Shown: positions 41,401-56,400 of the stretch, piece after piece | Numbering within the stretch: the stretch's first letter is position 1 | Layout of the letters: the number at the start of each line of letters is the position of its first letter | Assembly: GCF_051622035.1 (NCBI RefSeq) | Contig: NC_135360.1 | Coordinates: 13,444,001 to 13,508,000, forward strand | DNA: 64,000 bases | Source: Arctopsyche grandis | Lineage: Eukaryota; Arthropoda; Insecta; Trichoptera; Hydropsychidae | Direction of reading: 5' to 3' | Program-made: the position numbers and the translations under genes | The notes under the pieces: model-generated | Database searches by the model: none | Told to the model about the DNA's origin: nothing | What the model saw: only the letters and a program-made list of their open reading frames with translations

Positions 41401-44400
41401 ACAATTATTAAATACTATATTTGCCGGGCTGTCAATTTGACCAAATCTACCCATCAAATGAGAAGGTCGTGCGTTTCAACGCTTTCAACACATCTTGTCT
41501 TCAATCTATCGAAACCTACATATTATATCTACATACATATATGTACATATAGACAAATGAAGATCTGTGTAGTTATCGTCATAGCCCCTATAACACGGTA
41601 GATAAGTACATATCGTGATGTAAAAATGCATCATATGTGAATCTGTACCATTTACCTACATATTTATGTAAAAATACAAAATATTTTTGTAGACTAGTCA
41701 TTCTTAACATTCTTGCGATCGCAGAATACCATACATTTGTTAAAATAAAAGTAAAATTATTTGTTTTATGAATAAAACATTGCATCACAAGATGACAATG
41801 GTTATGTTCATGTTTTGATGCTATTTTCATATTTTATCAAACTTCATTGTTAACGTCAACACAAACGTCAACATACACAAAAGTTCAAAGTTTTAACTTA
41901 AATTGCAAACTAGGTATCAATTGTTTTCTAAAACTACCAGTTTGAATGTCAACGAACTGAATACTATGTAGTTGTAAATGAAAGTCAAAGGAATTTACAG
42001 CTCGAAAGACAGTTAATTCGAGCACGATCATAAAGAATTACAATTATCATTTTTTTTTATTTTATCATGAGTATATGTATCATCGTTGTGTTGTAATGAT
42101 TATATGTATCACAATTATTGTGTCTGTGATCTTTTGATGGCAAGTTGGGATGGGATAACCTATCCACAATTAAATGACAATTACTAACGTATATTTTTAT
42201 ATTATAAGGTCTCATACGAGTATAAGATCTTACATTCCCAATAGAATATGTACTCGAATTGTGACCAGAATTCGTGAAACTATGTGGTATGTGTGGCACG
42301 CCACAAAAATCATCGCATAGCATCCCCGTAACGCACGATCGCTATCGCGCATCCACAGAACGGCATTTGAGGCCGATATACGTGCGTATATAAATCATAG
42401 CGATTCGAATCGGGTTGATGTGAAAATATTGAAAACTCCGGCGTAACAAAATAAAGGCCGAGGCGTTCTCGTGCGAGGTGAAAGGTTAAATTCCCGGTAA
42501 TATTGGGTGTTGGTATTAATTTGGGCCTCGCCGTGCGCGCAGAGTCGTGCGCGCGGGCTATGGGTTAATCACGGACACCATTATTACGGCCCGGCCCCCT
42601 CACCGGCCAAATTCAACTTATATTCCAAATAATAACCGGCCGGGAAGCACAAACCGTTTCAGAGACGAGTATTTGCGATCAATAATTTTTATAGCACCGC
42701 GCCATGGGAAAGGAAGCAGATGGTCGGCTAATGGGTCGATACGTATGTTACATACATAATACCGATTAATACTGTTATAAGTGTTGCAAATCTTCAACCC
42801 TCCCATCATCTAATCAAAATGCATTTCAATCCCAACAGTACTCCATAACTAAACTTGTAGTTTTTGTGCATTTGAAATTATCTGAGATTCAATCATTCGA
42901 AGCGAACGTGAACTACATAGACTTTAAATTTGTCTTTGCCATCATGTGACAAATAACACTGAGCAACAAAAAATCACTTTTTTGAGTTACCAGAGCGGAG
43001 ACTAACCAATCTTTACTAAGTTTGACCCATTGAATTCAAATATGATAATGATTTTTGTTGGTTGGTGATCGTTAACAGATATGAGCGTTTAAAAAATGCG
43101 CGATTTTTACACTTTTTTGGCTTTTGCGGTTTTAACTCAAAATCTAGTATTGTTGTGCTCAAAGTGAGTATTGGAATCAATAGTCAGATGTTTTTTCTAT
43201 TGATTGTGATTTTTTATTGTTTTAAAAAACTTATAATTAATTGTCCAACTTAGAATTTTAAAAGTCAAAAACATATTTTTTTTACGGATTTTTTCTCCAT
43301 GCTATTTTGCGTTTATTTGTCCACTTTTTTATTTCACCACGTTTATAGGGATTGGTTTTCTATCTCAATATTTTTTTTTTATCTAAACGTACTAACTAGA
43401 GCGATAATTGCGATAGAAAGCTTTCGTTGTTTACGCATTTGTGACACTGTTAGCGTTGGTGCAAGCGAGATGGCATGTAGTCCTCACAGAGTACAGCGGT
43501 GGTCGGTCGAAAAATCCGTAAAAAAAAATATGTTTTTGACTTTTAAAATTTGCTAGACAATTAATTATAAGTTTTTTAAAACAGTAAAAAATCACAATCA
43601 ATAGAAAAAACATCTGACTATTGATTCCAATACTCACTTTGAGCACAACAATACTAGATTTTGAGTTAAAGACCGCAAAAGCCAAAAAAGTGTAAAAATC
43701 GCGCAATTTTTTAAACGCTCATATCTCGTAAACGATCACCAACCAACAAAAATCATTAACATACTCGAATTCAGTGGGTCAAACTTAGTAAAGATTGGTT
43801 AGTCTCCGCTCTGGTAATTTTTTTTGTTGCTCAGTGTAATTAGTCTACAATGTAGACTCTACATGATTTGGTTTACATAAAAATTATCGTAAATAATGAA
43901 ATAGATAAATTTATTTTATAATAATTAAATAATTTTTTTTTGTTTATAAAAAAACTTTTTTTTATACTTTAAAATATTTAATTGTGAAATTTACACAAGT
44001 TCACATCACAATGGTTCGTAGAATTTCTTAGCACCATGAGGGAAAAGTTAATCAGAATGTGTATAAAAAGCTTAGTAAAAAAAGTCAATTTTCACAATGA
44101 AGCCTCGCATTTGGTCACATGTATGTCGAGTTTTAAGTCTAAGTATTTCTAAGTTTAATTTTAAGTATTTCTGAAAGTAAAACTGTTTTAAGCACACAAA
44201 ATTGACACCACCAAGTATCCAAATACTCACCAGTCATAATCCATTCCTACTTTTCATCTTTCCGTTCCAGAGGGCTACGATGAACCACTCGAAATAAATA
44301 TATTTTCCAAGACAACTTCACTTCATGGCAAATAGTTTGACATGGTAAATTCCTCTACGTTCAGAATTGATTATATATATGTACATACATTGGGAAAAAC

Positions 44401-47400
44401 TTATCTGATCCATATTTCGAAAACGAACTTTTAAAGTTAGATCTGTATAAGTAAAAAATATGGTTTCGCATTTCTATGCTATTGTATTATCTATCCTTAA
44501 GTAATAGTGCAATGTTTATTTGTTCCTAATTAGTAAAATGGTAAAGTAATTTATGTAAGATAGATTTACACAGAAGAAAGGTGTATATGTATGTACATAT
44601 ATTATAAGCAGATTGTTTTGTCAATTGAATAGGTGGAACCTGAGGGCACATCCGAGCTGCCTGCAGCTTCTCGGGCACTCTTCGTCGAGAAAGTGCGATT
44701 ATCTAATGCAGCATGTCAAGCTGGTGACTATGCCACTGCTGTTGCATTGTACACGGATGCTCTTACCCTCGACCCAGCTAATCACATATTATATAGCAAC
44801 AGGTAACAATATATAAATACGAAACATTTACCTTAGCGTACAACTTTCCAATAAATTCTTATTTGAACAGGTCCGCAGCCAGATTAAAGCAAGGCCAATT
44901 TGCCGCAGCGTTACAAGATGCTATACGGGCTAGAGAGCTTTGTCCCACATGGCCCAAAGCTTATTATAGGCAAGGTAAAAATAAAATTTCATAGACTTTT
45001 TGTTAACTTCATGCACTTTCGTTATATAATGTTTATACTTTGTGTAAAACAGGTGTGGCTTTGCAATGTCTGGGTAGGTATGGTGAAGCTTTAGCTGCTT
45101 TTAGTTCAGGTTTGGCTCAAAATCCCAATTCACGACAACTGCTTGAAGCCCTCATTGAGGCTTCTTTAAAGTCGCCGTTGCGTTCAGCTTTGCATCCTAC
45201 TTTTCTTCAACTGCAGGCTATGAAACTTGATCAGAGTCCATTTGTTCTCATATCGGTATTTTCAATTTTAGATTACTTTAATATTTATTTAGTAATTGTA
45301 TCATTTTATAATATTTTGAAATGGATTTATAGGTTGTAGGACAAGAGTTACTGGGAGCTGGTCAATATCATGCAGCAGTAACCGTATTAGAAGCAGCTTT
45401 AGGAATTGGATCGTGCTCTTTAAAACTAAGGTATTTTTTGTCAAATTTTGATATTTTATTCTATTGTATAAATCGCCTTATAAACTTAAAATTAAAACTC
45501 TTCTGAACATTATCCATATTTGTAATATAAAATATTCAAAGCAGTATTTTAGTACCTACTAAACACTGAGATTTAATTTTTTTTGTTAATTTTCAGAGGA
45601 TCTGTATTTAGTGCGTTGAGTTCAGCTCATTGGGCATTGAGTCAATTAGATAAAGCCATTGGGTATATGCAGCAAGACTTAGCCGTAGCTAAAAGTTTGG
45701 GTGATACTGCAGGTGAATGCCGAGCTCACGGAAACTTGGGTGCTGCATATTTCAGTCAAGGATCTTATAAAGAAGCACTAACTGCACACCGCTATCAATT
45801 AGTATTAGCTATGAAATGCAAGGTATTTGTACTTTAATGTAATAATTTTTTTACCATTGGTTGTTAAATTAGAATTAGAGAAATTTTTTGTATTGTAAAC
45901 AGGATACTCAAGCTGCAGCAGCTGCTTTAACATCTTTAGGACACGTTTACACAGCTACGGGAGATTATCCCAATGCGTTAGCCAGTCACAAGCAATGTGT
46001 GCAACTTGTAAAACAAATGGGTGATAAACTACAAGAGGCGAGAGAAATTGGCAACGTTGGTGCAGTTTATTTAGCAATGGGAGAATTCGATTCAGCTGTA
46101 GACTGTCATACTCAACATTTAAGACTGGCACGTAGACTAGGAAATCAGGTAGTTAAAACTCAATAAAAAATAGTTTAGATTGAGATAATATATGTAATAT
46201 TGTGTATTTTTAATAGGTGGAAGAAGCAAGAGCTTATTCAAATTTAGGATCATCTCATCATTATAGACGAAATTTTGCTCAAGCTATAGCTTTTCATGAA
46301 AATGTTTTAAGAATTGCTCAAAGTTTGGGTGATAGAGCAGTAGAAGCCAGAGCTTATGCAGGCTTGGGTCATGCAGCAAGGTAAAATATTGCGATCCAAT
46401 TAAATTGAATTTTTGTTTTATTGAAAACGATATCAAATTATATGTTGTTTGTAGATGTGCTGGAGATTATGCTCAAGCAAAAAGATGGCATGAAAAACAA
46501 TTAGATATGGCGTTAACTGCAAGGGATAAGGTTTACATTGTTTTGATAATTATCAAATGTATTATTAAATACAATTAACTACTTAAATATAAAATAAATT
46601 TCAGGTTGGAGAAGGTCGAGCTTGTTCCAATTTAGGAATAGTTTATCAATTGCTGGGAGAACACGATGCTGCTTTAAAACTTCATCAAGCTCATTTATCT
46701 ATTGCAAGGGCATTACAAGTAATCTTTATTTTTGATATGCATACTAAAGCATATTTTATGTATACATGTTTTTTTATATATTTTTTGCAATTCAAGGATC
46801 GAGCCGGAATGGGTAGAGCGTATGGAAATATTGGAAATGCATATTCAGCTGCTGGATTTTACGAACAAGCGATTAAATATCACAAACAAGAGTTGACTAT
46901 ATCCAAAGAGGTCCATGATAGAAGTTCGGAGGCTTCTACTCATGGAAATTTAGCGGTGGCCTATCAAGCTCTGGGTGCTCACGATATGGCGCTTTTACAT
47001 TATAGAGCTCATTTAGGTAGATTGATGTTATGTATAATATATATGTATTTTATGAATTAAGATTACATATTTAAAATAAAAATATATACTCTATATTTCA
47101 GGAATTGCGAGAGAGTTAAAAGATACTGCAGGTGAAGCTTGCGCTCTACTGAATCTAGGAAATTGTCTATCTTCTCGTCAAGAATTTGCACAAGCTGTTC
47201 CTTTTTATGAACAATATTTAATGTTATCACAAGAACTAGGTGATGTGGCAGCAGAAGCCAAGGCGTGCCATTTTTTAGGATATGCTCATTATTGCATTGG
47301 CAATTATAGGGAAGCTGTTAGGTACATATTTATTTTAATTTAATATATAACATAATACTTTGATATTTTTCGACAAAGTATAATTTGATTTTATATTCAA

Positions 47401-50400
47401 AATGCAGGTACTATGATCAAGATTTATCCTTAGCAAAAGAACTGCAAGATAAAATGAATATGGGTAGAGCATATTGTAATTTAGGTCTTGCTCACCTGGC
47501 TTTAGGACAACTAGAACCCGCTTTAGAATGTCAGAAATATTTTTTAGCCATTGCCCATATGACGCAACATTTGCCTGGTAAAGTAAGAGCGCTGGGCAAT
47601 ATAGGAGATGCGCTTGTGAAAATGGGAGACGTTGAAGAAGCTCTTAACATGTATCAAAGACAATTAACTTTTGCTAGACAAGTATGAATAATTGTTTCAA
47701 TGTAATTTATGATAACATCTATGTACATATTTTTGATGATATTTTTGTGCAGGCAGGGGATCGTGTACTAGAGGCTTCTGCTTGTGGAGCATTGGGATTG
47801 GGACATAGACTATTAAGAAGACTAGATAAAGCTTTAGGTTATCACACGCAAGAGTTAACTTTGAGACAAGAATTAGCCGATTTAGTTGGTGAAGCTCGTG
47901 CACATGGTCATTTAGGCACGGTTCATATGGCTCTTGCGAACTACACGCACGCTGTAAAATGCTATCAAGTAATATATTTTGGCATATTACTACATGAACT
48001 AATATATTTTATGATAATAAGGTAAATAGTATTATTGACTTATAGGAACAACTTGAAAGAGCACAGGAATTACAGGATTGTGCTGTAGAAGCTCAGGCGT
48101 TTGGTAACTTGGGAATAGCGCGTTTGAATATGGGACATTATGAAGATGCCATAGGATATTTAGAGCAGGTATAATTATATTGTATGTGTATATTTTTTGA
48201 TTTTGCCAGCTCTTGAAATTTCATTAATAATTACGTTTTCATCCAGCAATTAGCAACATTAGAACGTCTCACCACTCCAACTACTCAACTCGACAAAGCT
48301 CGAGCTTATGGGTCATTAGGAGACTGTTATGATGCACTCGGAGATCCTGAAGAAGCCGTTAAATGTCATCAACAACATCTCGGTCTTGCCCTATCTACGA
48401 AAAATACTCGCGAACAAGAAAGAGCATACCGTGGACTTGGATTGAGTCACAAGTATTTATTTATTTACATCAAAAATATTGTATTATCTTTACAAATTTA
48501 GGAAATACATTTACTAAGAATTGTATTTATATCAGATCGCTTGGAAATCTACAAGAGGCATTGGTTTGTTTAGAAAAACGTTTAGTTATATCTCACGAGC
48601 TTGGTAGTTCAGAAGCTAAAGCTCAAGCTTATGGTGAGCTCGGTAATATCCATGGCAGTCTTGGTAATTTAGAACAAGCAGTCTCATGTTTAGAACATCA
48701 GCGGACAATTGCCAGGTAGGCAACGATTGCTTAATATATTTTTTTTTAATTTTCCAAAAATTTTTAAATTGCATTTCTTAAAATTTTTTTAGGGAATTAA
48801 ACGATCGTGTAATGGAGTCGGACGCGGTGTCGTCTCTTGGTGTTGTATATCAACAAATGGGTGATTATAATACTGCATTGCAATACCATCAAATGGACTT
48901 AGAGTGTGCCAATCAACTGGGAATTACACAGTTACAAGTAAAAATACGATAAAAATAAAATGGTTATTAAATAAGTTAAGTCTAGTTATAAATGTAATCA
49001 TATGTACAGGGACGTGCGTGTGGCAATTTGGGAGCGGTGCACGAAGCCTTGGGAAATCTTGAAGAAGCTGTTCGCTGCCAAGAACAACAATTGGCTGCAG
49101 CCGGTGACAGGTTAGCTAGAGCTCTAGCGTTAGCTGCATTAGGACGAGTTCATCATGCGCGTGGAGCCCCTCATCGAGCATTAACGTATCTAAGACAAGG
49201 AGTTGCAATAGCTGATTCTCTTGGTCGTCGCGAAGATGAGGTTCGACATTTGAACTTTGGTAAAATTATTTTCAAAATCATTGTATTAACTAAATGAATT
49301 TAATATTTAGGCTCGGATTCGTCATCGGCTTGGAGTGGCATTGTGGGCATGTGGTCAAGCCGAAGGTGCAAGACAACAATTGGTAGCTGCAAGTGCGCTT
49401 TTGGTGGCTTTGAGAGGACGGGCACGCTCGAGTGGCCCACGCAGTGCACGAATTGCTTATTTACAAGCTGCTACATCACGAGCTCTTCAAACTGTTCTAG
49501 TCAGTAAGTAGATCAAAGGATTCATGAAGCTTTTTGTCATAAGCATATTTGCATAAAGTTTATATTTAATGTAATTACTTAATTTCAGGTCTTGGAAGGC
49601 AGCAGGAAGCTCTTGTGGTAGCAGAAAATAGTAGAAGTAGATCATTACTGGATTTAATATTAGAAAAACAAAATTCATCATCTGTTATAAATAGTTCTCA
49701 TGGACCCGGCATTACAGACTTGGGAAGGTCTGGATGATAATAACATTTTTTTAATTTTAATAATTCATATCATTCAAATAGTCATTACAATTGTAGATCT
49801 TTTACTTCTAGCCCTCTTCCACGTACATCACGAGAACGGTCTTTTGAAGTATGGAGTCCACAAACAATCGAACATATCTTGGAAGTTGTCAACAGACAAA
49901 AAGCTTCAGTTTTATACTACAGTTTGGCTGCTGGATTTTTATATGCCTGGTTAATTGTACCCATGAAAGGTATTTGAACGAAGATTCAAGTGAGTTTATA
50001 AATTTAATGCATATTTTTAAAGTGAAATTTATATTCCAGGCGTAGTGAAATTTCACCAAGTTGCTATTAACGAAGAATGTGAAAATAACGGCACGTTAAA
50101 TATTAGTAATGATGAACTTCAACCACCTTCAAGTAAGTTAATTTTTTTAAACAAACTTATCTTTTGATTTCAAGATTTATCATTATGATTTTAACATTTT
50201 AGATTCAGTACTAGAACACTATTTGCAATCGTGGCGAGACAGTTTGCAAACGGAAATACAAAAATCTGGTGGGTCTACTCAAGCATCTGGGGGAATGTCT
50301 GAAACCTCAGGAGCATCTTGGGAAAGACCAAATCAAAACGATGAGATGCCAACAGATAGAGCAGGATTTTTGAGAATGGTATTCTATTTATCAATTTTAC

Positions 50401-53400
50401 TGAGCACTACATTTTATCTGGTATACATTTATCGCAATAAAATTATTATTTTTACAGGTTAACCGAAATCATCTTTTGAATTCATCAAACTATTCTTTGA
50501 GCTCACTTTTCAGTGTTGGTTCAGTTGGTGGATCAGTTGCAAGTTTACAAAGTTCGACTAGGTAGTTTGTTTATATCCATACATACATATATAAATACTC
50601 CATAAAGTTCTAGATATTGGGAATAAAATATTAATGTAAATTTACAGATCAAGTGCCAGCCTGCAGAGCTCAACACGATCTAGAAAAATATCTCTTTGGC
50701 AAGGTCCTTCCTGTATGCATGCTCTTTATCAAATGCTCCTTGCACCATTTGATGACGCATTATCTACAGCCTATTCTACTAACAATTGTATTATTAAATT
50801 TAGTTTAATTTGTTTTCTTATTGAATTTAAAAATATGAATTATTAATTATTAATACATACAATTTTTAACAGCTCAAATAAAAAGTGGTGGTCGTCGAGA
50901 TCTGGTATTGGTATTGGAAGGTGACCTTTACTTAGTACCATTCTCTGTATTGCGCCCTGGTCCAGGATTTTCACTTCCAAGTAATGTCAGTCAAAATCAA
51001 AACTCGCAGGGAAATAATGCACAAAATAGTTCTGGTACACAAAATATTGCAGATATTACAGAATATTTGTGTGAAAGATACTCACTAATATCAGTTCCTA
51101 GCTTATCAGCATTAAAGGGCTATAAAGTAAATAAATCTAAAGCTCATAATGATCCTCATCAATCAGGTATTTAATTTTTTGTATGATATTCGTAAATAAA
51201 AGAAATAGTGGGTGATCTAAAATAATTCGTCTTTCATAAGATGGTGGAATGCGCTGCTTAGTAGTTGGAAATCCAAGGCTTCCATCAGCTATTTCAGAAA
51301 CATGGGGTTGGCAGCATAATTCCTCGATGCAGAAAGAAGCTTTGATGGTTGGTGATATGCTTCATGCTCACACTCTTACAGATATACAGGTAAATATGTA
51401 AAATCAAGTGTTTTTTTTTATATTTGTGGATATCGGTGATGGATGGTGGACCTCTCTATATGCATCGTACGTGAGTATGGCTGTCCGATGGAGATAAAGA
51501 GAGTTTCGCCGTCCACCAATGATGGACATTCATACCCACAGGTAATCTAAATATAATTTAAAACTTATGATATATATTTTAAGGCTTCGAAGGAGGCAGT
51601 ATTATCTCAAATTTGTGAGGCTGAATGCATCCATTTATCAACTAATGTGTCATGGAAACTTTCTGCGATTGTGCTTAGTCCCGGTGAAATGGTAATTGTA
51701 CTATTTTGTGTTCACAAAGTAATACAGTTGTATTTAAACGTGAATTATTATTAATATAACTTATTTTTAGGTTGATTCTCAATCGCAGAGCACGAAAAGA
51801 TTCCTAAATACAAGTACAGGAAGTGGACATTCTGATTCCATACATGGGGAAGGAGAGGAAGAAGGTAAATTTTGTATTAATATTTCTATATATGTAAATA
51901 TGTGCTTGTCAAACCGAGATATATATTAATAAGCCTTCGGTAATTTTTTAGGAAGTGAATTGTCATCTAGCAATATGGAGTTACCCCCATTGTCTGAATT
52001 TTTGTTATCAGCTAGTGAAATTATAAATTTGAAACTTACTGCTAGATTGGTAAATATTAATCATCTTTCTTTTTATTATTTTGATTTCAACATAATTACA
52101 GTGATGATAAAACCTCAATTTTTTTCAGGTGGTTATATCATGTTCGCATGGAAATTATAGCTCTGAAAATTCTGGTGGGCGAGAAGAGAATAATTGCTTA
52201 GGATTAATCCATCTCTGTCGAGCATTACTTGCAGCTGGAGCACATTGTGTTTTGTTGGCACTTTGGCCCGTTCCAGATACTGCAGCAAAAATATTGTTGA
52301 GGGCATTTTATTCAGCACTTTTGCAAGGCAGTCGGGCAGCAAGGTTTACTTTTCATTTTCATTTCATAAATATTTTTTATATTGTCATTTATTTCATGAA
52401 AACTTTTTTGTTTACCAGAGCTCTTGGTGATGCCATGCAAACCGTACAGCACACAAAACATTTCGCTCATCCAGCTAATTGGGCCGGTTTTGTATTAGTA
52501 GGAGCTAATATACGATTAAGCAATAAAGTAGCACTTATGGGACAAGCTCTCTGTGATTTGCTCAAAACTCCAGATAAGTGCAGGTAACATAATTCTATTA
52601 AATTCATCGTTAAAATCTTGTTATACATATTTAAACTAATATCTGGGTTTTATTTTTAGGGATGCATTGCGGGTATCATTGCATTTAGTAGAAAAATCTT
52701 TACAAAGAATTGTTCGTGGTCAGAAAAATGCTATGTATACTACACAAAAAAGCATTGAAAATAAAGTTGGTCATGTAACTGGTTGGAAAGAATTGCTTAT
52801 GAGCGTTGGATTTAGGTAAAATTATTTAAATTATCAGTAGAATTATACATATGTACTTTATTCCATTAACTTACATACATATATTATTTACTTTTATTCA
52901 TCAGATTTGAACCAGCAGCAAACGGAATACCTTCAAGCGTTTTCTTTCCTCAAAGTGATCCTGAAGACAGGTTGACGCAATGTTCTGCTAGTCTTCAAGC
53001 ACTCCTAGGTATTTGAATGATTAAAAAGCCTCAGTAACATACAAATTTGGTCAGCAAATACTTTAATTGGATTCATCAAAATGATTCTTCTACAATATTA
53101 GAAAATCACTAACGTGTTTTTGGTTTCAAAAATAATTTCATTGTATATAATAGCATAAAAAAACTTCATATATCCAATAACGAACCAACTATCAAAATAA
53201 ACTAACTATTGTTAATTGATATATGATAAATAACTGACCATTTATTATAGTTACTTACCTGAACCTATCCCCATTTATTATGACTACTGATAATTTATTA
53301 TAATAGCTAACATTTAGAGTTACTGACCAATTTCCAATACAGGCCTTTCGTATTAAAGTATAAAATTTTTCATTATTAATTTCTAGGATTGACCCTTACG

Positions 53401-56400
53401 ACATTACATGCATTATCAAAACTCGTTTCTAATGTGGAAGTTGCCGATGATATAATAGGAGTAATTAGATCAATTATTTCGCAATTTTCTTTGAAAAACG
53501 TAGAAACAGAAAGTATAGAAATTTCTGTCAACGTACGGTAGGTTTTCGAGACAATAGTTTTCACAATTGAGATATACTGTGTCTGTCGTATCTTTTAAAA
53601 CGTTATTTTTTAAGGTTGTGGCGTGTTGGCGGTTGTCATGAACTTTTAGCATCACTGGGTTGTGACTTGATGGAAGTTGGTCAAGATGAAGTAACTCTTC
53701 GAACAGGAAAACAAGCGAATCGACGAAACATACAGTTTGTTTTACAAGCCCTTCTTGCCTTATTTGGTGAGTATTTATTAAATATGTCCATAAATCGAAT
53801 AAGTAAATTGAAATTAACTGCCAATCTATTAATTATAAGTTTTGAATTACGCTGTGTTTATTTAGGTCACAACATTTATTTATAATATAAATAGTTTTAA
53901 TAGTTTATTTATAGCAACAATAATCAAATAAACATTTTTTAGATACACAAGAAGCACCGCGAAGCTTGAGTCTTGATTCTAGTTCAAGTCTTGAATCACT
54001 GGCATCTATAGAAAATAATAACCCAGAGCCACATTCTGATGGTGAATTACATCGCACAGCGAGTTCTACAAATTTAGGTAAACTTTTTGTTTATAAAAAT
54101 AAATATGTTCTTTTCCATATACACTCAATAAAATTTATTGAAATTGTTAATTTTCAGGAAAAGTCGTTGTGCCACCTCCACCATTACCTTTGAGTGGTCC
54201 ACGTCTCACCCAAGGCGCATTTACTTCTTACGTCCGTCATCGTGGTGAACCTGATGGACGTACAGCACCATCATCAGATGTTCAAGGACGGTCGATTACT
54301 AATGCTCTCGATTGTGATTTGACTTCTGCTGCTTTCTATGGCAATATTACAAGATTACCAGGAACATCTACATTGAATATATCTTCGAAATTTGGAGCAA
54401 ATCGCAATGACCTACAACATCAATCCTACCGAAGCGCGCATGGTAAATCTGAATTCAGAAATAATGAAAGACCTCCTATTAAAATATCAAGACCTGGTGG
54501 AGGAGGAGAAAGTGATGCAGCTTTTACTCCCAGTCCACCTGTTGTATTACAAAGACACATATCAACAGAACAACTATCTGCAATAAGCAATTCTACCAAT
54601 GTAACTTTACCGTTGGCTCATCAGACGAAAATTAGAAATCTCTATCATACTCCTGGAGGAAATCAATTATTATCTGGTGATCGAATTGTGGGAAGGTCAA
54701 ATCAACATACAAATCCCATTGATTTATCGTTGAACACGTATAGCGTTAATCCAGCAACTATTGAAAATGACATGAAAAATTATTTACAAGGTCAAGTGCA
54801 AAATCAAGTCGGTGTATCTAATTCTGCTTTACGACCAGATAGTTCAAGTTCAGCTAGTTCAGCAACTGATTGGGAAAGCTCAGGGCATGCAACTGTTTTG
54901 CGACGGGCTCCAATACCACCTCTTCCTCCTCCACGTCTGCCTCCAGCACCTGGACCGTTAGTTGAAAATCTTCATCCTTTACCACCCGTTTACAATAATC
55001 TTAGTTCGCTTGCTGGTACTTTTGGTGAAGGAAATAGTTCAGATTCAGACTTTGAAAAAGGTTTTGATCAAACTTTGAATAGAAATAGTGCATCTGGAAT
55101 GAGTAATCTGACCGGTAGGAATAATATAAACACGATTTATAAGACTAATCCCAGTGCCATTCACAATAGAAAGATTTTGCAACCTGCAGAAAACACTTTA
55201 GAACGATTAAGCGTTCGAACTGAAATTTCGAGTGCAATTCAGACTAATCAGTTAGCCAATTTATCAACCACAAGTAGAAAAGCCAATATTGCACTGAATA
55301 ATGAATCACTTTTAAATCCTGCAAATAACAATTTTTACTCTTCTAATGAACATGGAAATACTAATCACACGCTCGAGAATAAAACTTTGAAGAAGATCGC
55401 GATCGACTCTGATGTACACGGTTGTATGATGAAATTAGATATAAAATCATCAAAATTGTCAAAGGACACTGTGTTATCAAATTCATCAAAGCAAAATGCC
55501 ATTCAACCAAACAGTGGGGCTAACAGCATTCAAGATTCCATATTAGCTTCACAATTGCGGCATATAAATAGAGAACTAACTCCAACCATTTCAGAAGTAT
55601 ATCATGAACGGAATATTGGACTTGGGCTAGCCCCACCACTCTCTAAGCTTTTATTGAATCAGACCAACACAGGAAACACGAACAATGGCTCAAATGCAGA
55701 ATCGTCTCTTATGACTGGCTTAGAAAAATTCGGAATAATCGATGAAAATCCCATACCCGAAAAAGATGTTATCAATATTAACTTAGGATATGGGAGCACA
55801 CATCCGACAAAAATTAGTTCAGAATGTGATATTTGTAAAAGACCTATTGATCAGGATACTAAAACATGTAATTGTCAAAATGTTAATATACCGTTGAAAA
55901 AAAATATTTCTAATAAACCTTGGCTTTCGGGAGCGACAAGTATTCATAATAATATTCAAGGTCCGGATTTAACTACAGCTGAAATCATAGAAAGGCAAAC
56001 CAAAATTAAATCACAAAATTTAAATACTCAAGAATCGGTGGCAAAAAATAAATCACAAACATTTTCAGATGCTATTTCTAACACCTATAAAACCGACTTG
56101 AATAACTTGAGACATGAATTGACAAAGACTGAATTGATCGAAAAAGATAGAAGAGACATAATAAATACAAATGCAGACTTACAAAAGAGTTCACTGAACA
56201 CCAAGAGGATAAGTCCATTTTCTGAACTATCAAAAAGAGACGAAGGAGATGGTAGGAGTATTGCAGATTCTCACTCATCTTATAATGGAGTCATTATGAA
56301 TCCTCAAAACACTAGTTCAAATTGTCATGCGAATAGCAGAAAGTCGATGTTTGTCAATAACCCATCATCGGAAGAAAGCGACACCATGATGGAGAATATA

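Larger units (their letters stand above)
38518..44632 (+). other. First coding intron of TTC28 (6.1 kb), repeat-bearing
   Basis: Holds foldback elements at 39478-39759 and 42957-43836. A GC-richer patch at about 40360-40740 has no recognisable gene. TA/CA microsatellites are scattered. No coding exon is supported. Confidence 0.4.

Noticed and set aside
43062-43706. Two similar open frames on opposite strands with a hydrophobic core
   Set aside because: They are mirror images in the two arms of foldback element C, not duplicated genes.
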